Of a stretch of 64,000 nucleotides of DNA, positions 35,360 through 46,349 are shown piece by piece; within the stretch, counting starts at the first letter, position 1, and each line of letters begins with the position of its first letter. The position numbers and the translations under genes are program-made. Source of the DNA: Ustulina deusta (taxonomy: Eukaryota > Ascomycota > Sordariomycetes > Xylariales > Xylariaceae); assembly GCA_023159155.1 (NCBI GenBank), contig JAJNNX010000021.1:558001-622000 (forward strand), in the 5' to 3' direction. The notes beneath the pieces are model-generated. The model made no database searches. It saw only the letters and a program-made list of their open reading frames with translations, and was not told where the DNA came from.

Positions 35360-36184
35360 CTAAACTCGTTGTGTGCTAGCTTCCTCAGTTCCTCGAGGCA
35401 TTGGAACATTGGACTCTAATGAAAAATCTTCAACTTCAACCCGTAAGAGCTGGATATTGAGTCGTGCTTTGTTTCCAGTATTTCCAAGCAAAGGTGAATA
35501 TTCTCGTAGGTGTGGAATTCTTTCGATGCACTGCTTGAATGGCAACTCAGCACTTTCTTGGTGTTGTGCTTGCCAGACTCTCTCTGTATCTATAGTCACT
35601 ATATCTTTAGGTGGCGTCCAGATATTTTCCATATGGCTGAGAGCCTTGTGGATTTTATACCCAACCAAGTATACTCTCTCAAATTGCTTTCTGAAGTCTT
35701 GAAATGTCTCTGTCAGATGTATTGATATTTCGGCTGCTGGCATTGTCTTTGTTTCACCGTACAGGAAACCCAAAGTGTTGTGTGCATTATGCTGTTTGGC
35801 ATCGAACCCATCATTCTCAATCATCCAGAGCACTGTTTCAATTCCTGGTCTGCCAGGGGACCACCGGGATAAAGCGATCTCGGATATTTCGGATGTCTGA
35901 CCATTCAGTAGATGCACTTCTACAGTCACAAAGAGGACTCTGGAAGTGGCAGATACTGAACATGCGTCTGATAGCTTGTTGTTCTCTTGATCACATACGG
36001 ATCTCGTATGGTTTCGCCAGGCCGTAAAGCCCAGGCTGTCAGCCTGGTTCCTGAAGACGTAATGTAGAATGTTTGTGGCAACGGAAAAGAGATAAACAAA
36101 TATGTAGAAGAACGGCGCAACCAACATGCGCACTAATGCTATAGGAATTTCAAAAAGAATCGCTGGGTTCGAGAGACGAGCCAT
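35360..36184 (-). CDS. Membrane-anchored Gfd2/YDR514C-like protein
   Basis: A single exon gives 274 residues, starting at the ATG of MARLSNPAILFE. Residues about 12-45 are strongly hydrophobic (IPIALVRMLVAPFFYIFVYL and onward), predicting one long or two short membrane helices. From about residue 85 the pattern VLFVTVEVHLLNG..ISEIALSRW, FLYGETKTM, VYLVGYKIHKAL and DIVTIDTERVWQAQ resembles the Gfd2/YDR514C C-terminal domain, which has an RNase H-like DEDD exonuclease fold. By comparison with the family pattern as I recall it (IDxE...LVGHDI..D...DT), the first Asp is Thr and the second Asp position is Ala, so catalysis is doubtful. It lies tail-to-tail with the HET gene. The family assignment is from pattern memory and needs a profile search. 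Confidence 0.6.
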   Translation of the reverse strand: MARLSNPAILFEIPIALVRMLVAPFFYIFVYLFSVATNILHYVFRNQADSLGFTAWRNHTRSVCDQENNKLSDACSVSATSRVLFVTVEVHLLNGQTSEISEIALSRWSPGRPGIETVLWMIENDGFDAKQHNAHNTLGFLYGETKTMPAAEISIHLTETFQDFRKQFERVYLVGYKIHKALSHMENIWTPPKDIVTIDTERVWQAQHQESAELPFKQCIERIPHLREYSPLLGNTGNKARLNIQLLRVEVEDFSLESNVPMPRGTEEASTQRV

Positions 36185-37194
36185 GATGGTACTTGTCGAT
36201 CAGCGACGCCACGAACAAGAAGCTTAAGTAGGACTGATATACTGCAATACAGAGGAGACGTGTTGTGCGTGCGGACAAAGAATTTCTCGGTGAATGAACG
36301 TGTCCGGAAATATAATCTTTTGTTGCTCTAGAGTATAAAGCATGGTGTGTAGTCTCGAGTTCCGAGGGTGACAACAAAGCCAAGGAGGGAGGGGGAAAAC
36401 GCCTTATTGTAAAGCGTCGAGGGTTTAGGCGGATGCCTACCTAAGTCATGATGTAAGGTGGCTTAATCCTTTGGCTAATGTGTAAAGCTCAGCAAGTATT
36501 GCTATACGTACAACGCAGTTTTGTTATAATTTCGCTGCAGTAATTATTAAATAACTATTTAAATATTATTGAAATATATGTTCATTATCGGTCACTATAT
36601 ACTGCAGTTTTGGAATAAAGGATAAATATCTTCCCCTTTGTGTATTTCATGTTACAAAGGTAAGGTTAGGGGAAGATACGTGGGGAAACAATGATTGTGT
36701 GATCTTAAGTACCAGACATGCAATTTTATATGGCAAGGTACTTCTAGAAGTGGGTCTGTGTTCGGCACCTACATTGTTTTCAGTACAATCAATTGTTTTT
36801 TGAAACTATCATTGTGATAAACCACAATCATTGTTTGGCTCAAAATCATTGTTTCTCACTCTTTTCGACACTACGGTAGATATCAATATCCTGCTGGAGG
36901 ACAATACCCATGTATGGAGAGGTTATGTACTTGTTCGCTCCCTTCGGTAGGCACCCCCACATCTTCCCCGGACTCGGCGGGTGATGCCCCCCACACTAGG
37001 CTCCACTTGGACCACCCCCGTGCGGGGGCGGTTTCTCGGGAAATGTGCTCAATCGAGTCGATGAAAACGCTTGGACCCCCATCAACTCGGTTCCTGGCCG
37101 CTTTAGCCTTCATCTCCCCCCAACATACACAAAGAAACCGGGAACGTTGGGTCATCACACATGCCAAAAGCGGACTTGGCGATGTCGCTGCTAA
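36185..37194. promoter_or_regulatory. Promoter region with repeated ATTGTT/AACAAT motifs
   Basis: An AT-rich stretch (36530-36600) is followed by at least five ACAAT/ATTGT words between 36684 and 36855, including AAACAATGATTGTG, TACATTGTTTTC, CAATCATTGTTTGG and AAATCATTGTTTC. AACAATG is a known core for HMG-box factors; forkhead sites are similar. The sites lie 340-510 bases before the transcription-factor start at 37195. Confidence 0.45.
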
Positions 37195-39956
37195 ATGGCG
37201 TCTCAGCAACAAACAACAGGCACAAGCTCAGGCACAGGCACAGGCACAGGCCAAGGGCCCGGTCCAGCCGCGGGTTACAAGCGCGCCAGCAGGAAGGGCG
37301 CGCCAAAGAAGTTCGCGTGCGACTGGCCGGACTGCGACAAGATATACTCGCGACATGAACATCTCCAACGGCATCAACTAAACCGTAAGGCTGAGTAGCA
37401 TGCACTGTGGGGGCTCCATGTTGCAGACTGAGGCTGACCGTACCTTATCTCCCTGCAGATGAGCCCAAGCAGATCTACAAATGCGACGTGCCGGACTGCA
37501 ACCAGATGTTCGTCCGTCAGGACTTGTTGATGAGACATAAGAAGCGTCATTCTACTTCCTACGTCCCGAGGAATCGGGCAAGCAGCTTCAGCATCACCAG
37601 CAAGGACTCTTCATCCGATGGCACCTCAGCCGCTTCACCAGGTGTCGCCAACAATGGGCAGCCTGTTTCAACCCCGACAGCATTGGCACCCGCGCCGGCA
37701 CCACCGCTGGGTCCGGGGTTACGACCAATATCTGTAGCACAATCGGCACCTCCACCGCCGCCGACTTTATTTCAACAGCAGCCGGCTAGTGTGCCTCGAA
37801 ACGCATCCGTGTTGTTGAGTCCAAACTCTACCGTCGCCTCTCAACCAACACCGACGAGCTCAATGGGACACACGCCCACTTGGCCTCGACCTATGGAGGG
37901 AGTTAGCATGCTACCGCCTAAAACTCCTTACTATCCCCAGAGTCAAGGTCATTTGCATGATCACTCTACATTCATGCCATTTCACGACTTACAGGTTTCT
38001 CACGATTCAAGCGATTTAGCTTCGACGAATTTCGGTCTGTGGCTCTTCGATAACCAACGCAGCTACGGGGAGTTCAATGTCGCTAACCTATCTTTCATCG
38101 AGGGTGGCCTGGAGTCCCCTTTCAATAACAACATTCACTATGATCACGAGTCTCTAACTAGTCGGTCGCAGGTCGACCACACGCCACCTCGTCACCCTGA
38201 CCTGCCTGATGAGCTGGTATCTGAGCGTCGTCGTCTTGAGATCGTGAATTGCATAAGCATATTCCGACGGAAGCAGAATGAGTATGATTCGAAACTGGAC
38301 TATCTCCTGCGAGAGTCTGGGAGCGACTTCCCCGCTCTCAACTTGGATTTCCTGCATGAGTGCATTAACCAATACTGGGATATTGTGTCGCCACGCCTGC
38401 CCGTTGTTCATCAACCCACCTTTTCACCTACGAGATGTCCCATTTACTTGCTTCTTGTCATGATTGCCCTGGGAGCTGCTCAGATTCACGATCAGTCTCC
38501 TACTGGTGAGCACGAAGAGTACAAAGCTCTCGCTAATCTCATCATCACGTCCATCCGTCTTGAAATACTCGGAGATAAGGGAGCGGTGCCTCCTGTTGAT
38601 CTTTGGGTCGCCCAGGCGCTGCTGCTTGTAGAGTTTTATGAGAAGATGTACGCGACACGAAAGTTACATGAACGAGGTCATATTTATCACGTTGTGACCC
38701 TGAATTATCTGAGGCGAGGAAGTCCACTCATCGGCAAAGCCGGCCTAGAGTCACCGCCAGATGAACAGAACAGCGTCGATCCCGGCAGCGACGATCGAAC
38801 TTGGTGGGTAAGATGGGCGGAAACAGAGGCTATGCACCGAGTTGTCTTTGCCGCATTCATGATGGATGTTATTCATGCCGCTATGTTTGGCCATGCATCT
38901 GATATGGCACCCCATGAGATTCGCCTCCCTCTCCCATGCGATGAAGCCTTATGGTCCGCTTCAAGTCACGAGAATATGCGTCAACTGGAGGCAACTCTCC
39001 GCATGTACGGCGTCAAACCAGTCTTCTTTCTCGACGGCCTAAAACGCGCTCTTCACGGTCAAGAAGTCAGAACACACTCATTTGGACGCATGATCATTAT
39101 GTGCGGCCTTCTTAGCGTTGGATGGCATCTACGGCATCGCGAAACGCACTTGAAGTGGCTGGACATTGCTCCTAATGCGTCCGAAACAAGAGATAAATGG
39201 TGCAAAATGCTGTTGAAGGCGTTCGACGACTGGAAGACGAGTTTTGACGATGCTATCGGCTCAAGTGGTTCAAACACCCTTGACCCGAGTGGACCAGGAC
39301 AACAAGCCGCATCAAATGGCCTGATCCAGAGCGCTGCGGTCCTGTACCACTTGGCTCACATTAGCCTATATGTTGATATCATCGACTGCCAGGTTTACGC
39401 TGGCGCAAAGCGTTTAGTTGGTCGTAAGGTATCGTCTCGAGATCTTGCGAACGTAAATTCGCGAATGGCCGTGTGGTCCGGCCAATTTCTCACAAGGCGC
39501 GCGATATTGCATGCATTTAAGCTCCTTCATCGAATTCTCATTGATCCACGCCAGAAGAAGATTGCATCAATCCAAGAACTCGGAGCGAGCAACCGAGGTG
39601 CCATTCAATATTCGACTCGCGCTGATTCTGACCCCCACCGACCGTGGATCATGTACTATGCTACTTTGAGTATCTGGTCCTTTACACAAGCACTCAAAGG
39701 CCAAGATCATGTTACTCGGCCATTTCCCCCAAGTAGAACACGGGGTGGCTCAGACACTGTACCTGAGTACCTCTCAAGGGTTGCCAAATTATCGGAACTC
39801 GACCCTGCCACATCAGCTACCTTGCGTGATGGTGTACCAGAACTAGTCGATGTAGTACGCAACCTCTTGTCCCATTCGCATTGGGAATTATTGAAAGAGG
39901 CTTGTATTCGGCTTGAAAATTGCAATGAACTAATGAATACCGGTGGCGCATCCTGA
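37195..39956 (+). CDS. C2H2 zinc-finger transcription factor with fungal-specific domain
   Basis: Two exons (37195-37384, 37459-39956) give 895 residues. Finger one has Cys42, Cys47, His60 and His64; the last His codon is split by the intron (C plus AT), which is strong support for the join. Finger two has Cys72, Cys77, His90 and His94 in KCDVPDCNQMFVRQDLLMRH. A Ser/Pro/Gln-rich linker (about 100-260) follows, then the fungal-specific transcription-factor domain (about 300-600) with LDFLHECINQYWDIVSPRLPVVHQPTF and CPIYLLLVMIALGA. Proteins with two N-terminal C2H2 fingers and this domain are common nuclear regulators in ascomycetes. The target genes are unknown. The promoter carries repeated AACAAT motifs, and a divergent pair of small genes lies downstream. 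Confidence 0.9.
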
Positions 39957-40625
39957 ATGAAGATGTCTCGGATACTTTCATTGTACGGTCTTGGGGGTCC
40001 ACTCATCCCTTTGTTTCACCCAGACTCGATACTTGGCAAAATTGACTCCTTTGAGTCAATTTCTACACTCGGCGAACTGTAAAGCGAGGTAAGGAACTTA
40101 TCCCTGCGCTGAAAACTTTATATATGTTTCTAACCCCTCTTGATAGCAGTGCCATGCAGACAATTTATATTATGAATGCTCTATCTTTAACAAATACAGG
40201 TAATTGAGCATCTCAGCCTTCAATGGCATTGTATCCCAAGTACATGCACAATGCTGTTGGCGTGTTCCAACAAGTCCAGTGGGGGCCCTATAATAACGAG
40301 GTACGCGCTCGCCAGAGGCATCAAACTCCTGAAGTATAGCGTACATTATCATATGCGAGACGTCTCACTTAATGTTATGTACAAGGGCAGTTGGCAATGT
40401 AGATATGATAATGAACTTTAAGATAGGTTTTATTACAAGACAAGGCGCACATATTTAAGGTTGTATAGTTGGTAACCAAAGCGTATAATCCCGTGTGGCG
40501 TCGTGGGGCTAGACCTTGTATCAAATATATATACCACAAAGCAGATAATTTATAGTCTGTACACACTACAAAAACCACGGAGTTTCCGAGCTGGGCTTCT
40601 CTCCACGTATAAGATACGCAGAAGG
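39957..40625. other. Convergent 3' region
   Basis: This lies between the ends of the transcription factor gene (+) and the CGH-motif gene (-). It is moderately AT-rich with short chance ORFs. A CTTTGAGTCAATT palindromic patch near 40035-40060 is the only visible structure. Confidence 0.5.
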
Positions 40626-41063
40626 CTACAAACCGAAACGTGCACGTACCTCAGGGTATCCTGCCAAGGCGATGACCCCCTTTCGGAACTCATCAATGTC
40701 ATCTAAACACCGCACCTGCTCCCCGAGGAGCCGGAGCTCACGCCGCATTACCTTGCTGGCGCTTAGGCTGAGGGCGCGCACGTGCTCGTTTAAATGGCGG
40801 AGGTAGCTACGCGGGATCGCGTGCGTGGCTCCGTACGAAACGTCGAGAATGGACTGGCAGGTGCAGGCTAGACAGCGCGTTGGGATGGGGATGATTTCGT
40901 TTAATATGCGGGTGTCTGTGTCTGAGCCCGGACTTCCTGTTGCCTCATTGTTTGTGCCCCAAGCGTCTAGACCTGTGTTGCAGGGGTGGTTTATGATCTC
41001 CTGTGTGTGGCCGCAGGTGAATTCTTCGGTTGTTAGGTATATTATCATTTTAGTTGATCCCAT
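40626..41063 (-). CDS. Small CGH...CxxC-motif protein
   Basis: The ORF gives 145 residues from the ATG of MGSTKMIIYL; the second ATG five codons later is equally possible. The N-terminus carries FTCGHTQEI and, about 55 residues on, RCLACTCQ. This spacing of CGH and CxxC suggests a single zinc-binding knuckle. The C-terminal 70 residues (YLRHLNEHVRALSLSASKVM onwards) are helical and may be a coiled coil. There is no signal peptide or membrane segment. The gene at 41692 on the opposite strand starts with the same kind of motif (FWQCGHITRI...LCPGCHANR), so the two look like members of one family. Function unknown. Confidence 0.65.
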   Translation of the reverse strand: MGSTKMIIYLTTEEFTCGHTQEIINHPCNTGLDAWGTNNEATGSPGSDTDTRILNEIIPIPTRCLACTCQSILDVSYGATHAIPRSYLRHLNEHVRALSLSASKVMRRELRLLGEQVRCLDDIDEFRKGVIALAGYPEVRARFGL

Positions 41064-41691
41064 GTGTGTTTGGGATGAGGATAGAGATGGAAAAGCATAA
41101 ATACATCTTCGCTGATAGATTGTTTGGACTGCGTGGTATTTATCATATTTCGGAACTTGCTTTGATGGATGACTGAATGGTCTGGAGCGGTTCTGCTTCG
41201 TGACAGTTGAACTAGTATTGATATAGGCATACAAGAGCGTTGTTTTCTGCATTGTTTTTCCGGCTTTGTCGGGTTCTTTTACTAGTCTCTTGGCGAATAG
41301 TGACAAAGCAAGGCTTGAGGTGCTTTTTCACAATTGGGGAGTGTGTTGTCAAACAATGGCTCTGATTGTGTGATGGGTGAGCGTTATCTAGTTGTGAATA
41401 TGTGAATATGTCTAACTATTAATTCTGGAAGGATGTTACTACTTGTCACGGTAGGTCGAACATTAGGGCTGTTTCTAAACCACATTAGTCCTATGGGCAC
41501 ACGGGACGAGATTTGGAATATCAAGAAGGCTTCTCAACTATATTGATGTTATTGAGACTGAGATACGCCTATAAATTGCCTCAGGTCCATCGAAACGTCT
41601 CTCTCATATTTCGTCTTCAACTGTTGAACTTCATCTGGAAGAGAAATCTTCAGTAAATTACCGACAAACCAAGCCTCTACTTTCCCTCATA
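41064..41691. promoter_or_regulatory. Shared upstream region of the divergent CGH-motif pair
   Basis: This interval of 628 bases separates the two starts. It contains AAACAATG at 41351-41358 and, just after, TGATTGTGTGAT at 41363-41374. Both words also occur, overlapping, at 36686-36703 in the promoter of the C2H2 factor gene. Confidence 0.4.
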
Positions 41692-42423
41692 ATGCATTAC
41701 TACGAGTATGAATTTTGGCAATGCGGCCACATCACGAGAATTGAAGATGGGTTTCCGGTAAGTGAAAACGGCGATCTATCGCAGCCTCCCCTCCTCGACA
41801 CCCCTCGTAACAGCATCCAAAGGCGGTTTGGTGACTTGTGCCCTGGATGCCATGCTAACCGCCTGATAGTGAGGTTACGGGATATCAGAACTCTGTTGTC
41901 CGAATGCAATTCTGGAAACGAAGCTGTGCAAATGGCTGAGCGTAGGGTCACGGCCTTGAAGAACTTCTTGTCAGATGACTCGAGAGAAAGATTCAGTATT
42001 ACTAGCAACAGCGAGTTCGGGAACCTCCCCACTGAATTCTCGGAGGTGGAACATCACGTCGTCCAATTGGAATTCGCGGCGGTTGATACTGCGGCCAGGG
42101 ACTTTGCCGCTGCGCACAGGCGCCTTCGCTCTAGAATTGCGCAGTCGTTCATATCTAGCATTGTGGGGATTCGTGCGGACGCGCTATACCAGATGCAATT
42201 TCGTAACTGCAACGACGCCGCGAAAGAGTGTCTTTTTGAGATTATCAAGGAGACGAAGGCGATGACACAGGAGATTAAGGGGAATGAGGAGGTAGAGTTG
42301 CGCCATTTAGCGGATCTCGATGTAAAAGCTGCCGACTTGAGGCGGTTGTTGAATGAGTATGCTCCCGGAATCGGGGAGCGATATGAGGGGTCACTGGGAC
42401 GACCTAGTTCCGAGGAATCTTAG
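41692..42423 (+). CDS. CGH...CxxC-motif protein with helical tail
   Basis: A single exon encodes 243 residues. The N-terminus MHYYEYEFWQCGHITRIEDG is followed by DLCPGCHANRL about 40 residues later, giving a Cys-His/Cys-Cys set that could bind one zinc. The rest is nearly all predicted helix with heptad-like Leu and Ala, for example RLIVRLRDIRTLLSECNSG and EIIKETKAMTQEIKGNEE, suggesting coiled-coil oligomerisation. No catalytic motif, signal peptide or membrane helix is present. The divergent neighbour at 40626-41063 shares the cysteine pattern but not the long helical part. I recognise the type as a recurrent uncharacterised family in sordariomycetes, without a named function. Confidence 0.75.
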   Translation: MHYYEYEFWQCGHITRIEDGFPVSENGDLSQPPLLDTPRNSIQRRFGDLCPGCHANRLIVRLRDIRTLLSECNSGNEAVQMAERRVTALKNFLSDDSRERFSITSNSEFGNLPTEFSEVEHHVVQLEFAAVDTAARDFAAAHRRLRSRIAQSFISSIVGIRADALYQMQFRNCNDAAKECLFEIIKETKAMTQEIKGNEEVELRHLADLDVKAADLRRLLNEYAPGIGERYEGSLGRPSSEES

Positions 42424-43559
42424 TAGTCGTACTCTAATATTCTTTCTTTCTTCCTGGGTTACTAATGGTTGGCAGTCAAGAAAATAGACTTGTTACTTCG
42501 CAACTTCGTGTTTGGTTTGGCGGAAGCCGCTTGAGAGGCTTCAAGGATTGGCGGTAGAGCACTGCGACCTAGAAATAAAAGCAATCAATTCTAATCAATT
42601 CTACATAAGTCATCAAGGAAAAGCTCATGCATACGCTTCTAGGAAACATGATCAAGGCACACGTAGAGTTTAGCCCTTGTTGTTGACGTTGAAGCCCTGT
42701 AGGCCATAATTAACGTTCAAGTATAAATAACGTGAACTCGTTTTTGACGGAAGATAAAGTAACTAAGATAAAAGGTAAAAATATTAATTATTAGTTTTTG
42801 CTTGTTGAATCACTTGATCAGTGTTTCGCTTTTCAAGTTAATATAGACCTCTATAACTCTTTAAGGTTAGCTCATCGTCTGTTAAATTACTTTTTACTCA
42901 TATCCGACTCCGTATGATGAGCCACAAGACTGCAAATTGCTTAGTTTAAAATTCATAGTCTCCTTAAGGTTTCTGGCGCCACGATGGCGGTCTCTATTTT
43001 GAACTGGCCTTAGACCGTTTCTCCGAGGAGATGTGTTCTCGTATACCGAGCCGGAGATAATCTCGGCGTCTTGCTGAATCCGACATTCTAGGATAGAGGG
43101 TACACAAGAAGGAGACTTAGCGATATATGTAATACTAGGTATTGTCAGCTATTGCTTTGTAATATCTAGACTATGATTAAGTAAATGAGATGCACTATGT
43201 GGGATATACACAAGAGGCCGAGCGGCGTTACGGAAATGTGGGATGTGGGATGTGGGATACCTATGTCTGCCCTCTTTGAGGACCAGCTGCCGCGAGAATC
43301 GAACTGGCCACTGCTATAGCCAGCCGATGTTTGCATTACGAATCTACGATTTTAGGCTCCTTTCCTTGAAAACATACACGTACTTAAACTAGCCTAGAAG
43401 TAGTAATTACCAAGAGTATATATATTCGCCTTCCCTACTCTTATGCCTTCTCGCAGCTAGATTCTAATTTCCTACCACCAGAACCTGTACCAAATTCATT
43501 GGTAAACGAGAAGAGCAACGGCCTGCATCTATCTACTATTAGTACCACACCGAATCACC
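42424..43559. other. Intergenic, no gene seen
   Basis: It is AT-rich in the first half (42700-42900). A tRNA-like patch at 43285-43330 was examined and rejected. The last 150 bases are the promoter of the NmrA-like gene. Confidence 0.55.
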
Positions 43560-44523
43560 ATGTCTAGCCTCACGAAAGTAGCTATCGCCGGGGTATGTAT
43601 TCTCGAGCCCCAATTTCAGCGACAAGATTTAGTACTGATACTGTCTTTCCTTTTAGAGCACCGGAAATCTCGGCCCGGCCATTCTTCAGCAAGTTGTTGA
43701 AGCCGGGTTTGATGTGACGGTACTCACTCGACAAAACACAACTCATAGCTTCCCCCCATCTATCAAGGTTGCCAAGGTTGACTATGAGTCACTGGATTCT
43801 CTTACTAGTGTTCTACGAGGTCAAGATGTGGTCGTTTCAACCCTCGCTTCGGCTGCACTGACCGAGCAACTCCTGCTGATAGACGCGGCGGCCCAGGCCG
43901 GTGTTAAGCGATTCATCCCATCGGAGTTTGGCTCTGACACTTTGCACCCCAAAACCTCTAAGCTCCCTTCCTATCGAAACAAGATTGCGGTGCAGAACGT
44001 ATTAAAAAGGGAGGCACAGACGAGTGGAATGACCTACACGCTGGTGATCAATGGGCCGTTCTTCGACTGGGGCATGCGGGCCGGATTTATTGTCGACGCC
44101 AAGGGGAAGAGTATCACACTCTGGGACGGCGGAGATCGCGTGTTTAGCACCACGACCTTGGCGACTGTCGGTCGAGCCGTTGTTGGTGTATTGAAGCACC
44201 CCGAGGAGACTAAGAACCGCGCAGTATACGTCCAGGACGCCGCAGTCTCGTCAAAACAGCTCCTTGAGATTGGAAAGAGAGCTACGGGCTCGGACGACTG
44301 GAAAGCCAATCCTGCCTCTCTTGACGACCATGTTAACAAAGGCTGGGAGGAACTAAAGAAGCCTCAGCCAGACCCGGCCAAGTTTGCTAGGAATTTCATA
44401 ATGGCTTCGATTTGGGGCGAGGGATACGGCTCGAAGTTTGAGAAGCTCGACAATGAACTTCTAGGTATAGAGGAGATGAACGAGGAGGACATTGAGAATT
44501 TGATCAAACAACTGGCCGAATGA
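43560..44523 (+). CDS. NmrA-like / isoflavone-reductase-like NAD(P)-binding protein
   Basis: Two exons (43560-43592, 43657-44523) give 299 residues. The first exon supplies MSSLTKVAIAG and the second starts STGNLGPAIL, together forming the GxTGxxG dinucleotide motif of atypical short-chain dehydrogenases. Further family marks are VVSTLASAALTEQLLLIDAA, GVKRFIPSEFGSD and the TLVINGPFFDWGM segment. Related proteins reduce phenolic compounds (isoflavone and pinoresinol reductases) or act as redox sensors (NmrA, HSCARG). The active-site Lys expected in reductases may be the K of the YRNKIAVQ helix, which fits an enzyme. It begins a run of seven genes for oxidative or lactone metabolism, so a role on an aromatic substrate is plausible but unproven. 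Confidence 0.85.
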
Positions 44524-46349
44524 AGAATTGGTACTCTCTCTGCCACAAACAAAGAAGTAGCCTATATACGTGTATAGTTTGCCGACGATTACCAGGGGAG
44601 TAGAGCCCCTGCGCAACAACAAGATTCATAACTCCTACGTGCGGTTAACCTTATTGACACTCTCCTATGTTCAAACTGCACGCGGCCCATATTTGACAGC
44701 AGTATCTTCGCGATATCAAGATAGAAATGCGGGGTTATTTCTGTAAAACTTGTATGTATAGGCGACGTTTATATCAAAGCCGTGGTGTTTATTCGTAGTC
44801 TGTGACTCTTTTTCGTTTGTCATAGCTTCGCAAGGGGTTGTTAGCGTGGGTGTACCCATGCTTTGCTAGTCGAGCTGATATTATAGCTGATATTATTCAT
44901 CATTATTGCGGTGTATCTACCAAGCCTGTTGTAGGTAAACTGAGCAGGAAAATGTGTAACGATACCTAGACCAAACCCCACCCCCCGCAATCCGGGCTCA
45001 AGCCAGCCTCCTAATTCACTATTGTTCTCACTGCTGAGTTCTTGACGACCTTTCTGGATAGTTCTTGGTGACCTGGTCCTTAACGGGATGTCTCTGCTTA
45101 GAACGGCTTTCTCGAACGTCGTCATCCTTGCGCTCGATACTTCTCGAAGATCCTCTTCCAAGCTCCCCACATCGCCGAGTCTTCTTCCCAGGATCCGCGA
45201 CACGGCCCGCTATGTAGTCACGGAACGGATCTATCCATTAGCTTCTCCTCTCTGACCGATCCCGCCTCAACCTGCACGGCAGACCCACCAAGAACCTCTA
45301 ACTCGCTTCGATCGAGCGGAGTGCGTGGGTCCAGGTCGTCGACGACCGAGTCATTACCGACCGAGCGATGTCCCAGCACGGATCCGGATAGATCATGGGA
45401 AAGTCGGCTGGGTGGCATCTGCGTGCTAAGGGAGAATTATGCCGGCGACTATGACCGAGTCGTCACAGCAGGATATGTTCTTTCCGGTGCCCAGGCTATC
45501 AACCTGCGACCGCATTGGGCTCTCCTGCATCAGCCATTCCTGTTAGACACTCGACCGGAAGGGCCAGTCCCGAGACCAGCCGTGCAACACAGCAGCTCCA
45601 GGCCGAGTCTAGACCATACAAGGACAACGTGGAGGACTAAAAAAGACGGGGCATTCATGATTATCCAACTTTCTGACACTGACATGGCAACCGGTCCTGG
45701 GGTGTACAAAGATGCCATGGATGCCCACGGACAGCCCTTACCTGCAACCGAAGCTAACCCGCTTACCGTAAACTTCATTGGCGACATTCTAGATGTCGAA
45801 AAGCCAGACCCTGTTGTTCTTACCGGAGATTAGTTGCACCATGACATCCTCGACAGCCAAATCTACCCTTTTTAAAGTCGTTGCCCCTTTTATTAAGCAT
45901 TAAGAGCATCCAGTTCGACTTCAGCACGCTTAAGTTTAGATTTGAAGTCTTGTAATTCGTTGTATTACTTCCTAGGGGCCTGACTGTATACCCTAAAGGA
46001 TACCGATTTCCCCTCACTGTGTGATTGTTACCCCAAGATGAACCATGTTCTACCTATCATGACTCTGCATCAAATATTCGGCACCAGAGCAGTGCAATAC
46101 GCGGGGTTCTCGGTAGTTGTTTTATGCGACCACCGCTCCATGGCGTCTTCAGCCTATTACGTTCCTTATGGCTATTGGTTTCAAAGAAAAGGGGTCTGAA
46201 ACTTGCCGTTTTCTCATAAAAGCTATGACAAGGTGAGGACTGACAATTCTACAACCGACATCACGACCAATACGCTCCCTTAGACTACTGGGCGGTACAA
46301 CCTTGGGAGGGCTTGAATTAGAAGACTTTATTCTCTCACTAAAAGAAGT
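44524..46349. other. Intergenic with one orphan ORF
   Basis: An open frame at 45321-45833 (170 codons, +) ends in a plausible protein-like stretch (DGAFMIIQLSDTDMATGPGV and NPLTVNFIGDILDVEKPDP). I recognise no family and found no good upstream exon. It could be the 3' exon of an unrecognised or decayed gene. The rest shows nothing. Confidence 0.4.

Noticed and set aside
43285..43330. tRNA-like patch (GAATCGAACT with a box-A-like TGGCTATAGCAGTGG on the minus strand)
   Set aside because: The two boxes are only a few bases apart, with no room for an anticodon arm, and no acceptor stem could be paired.
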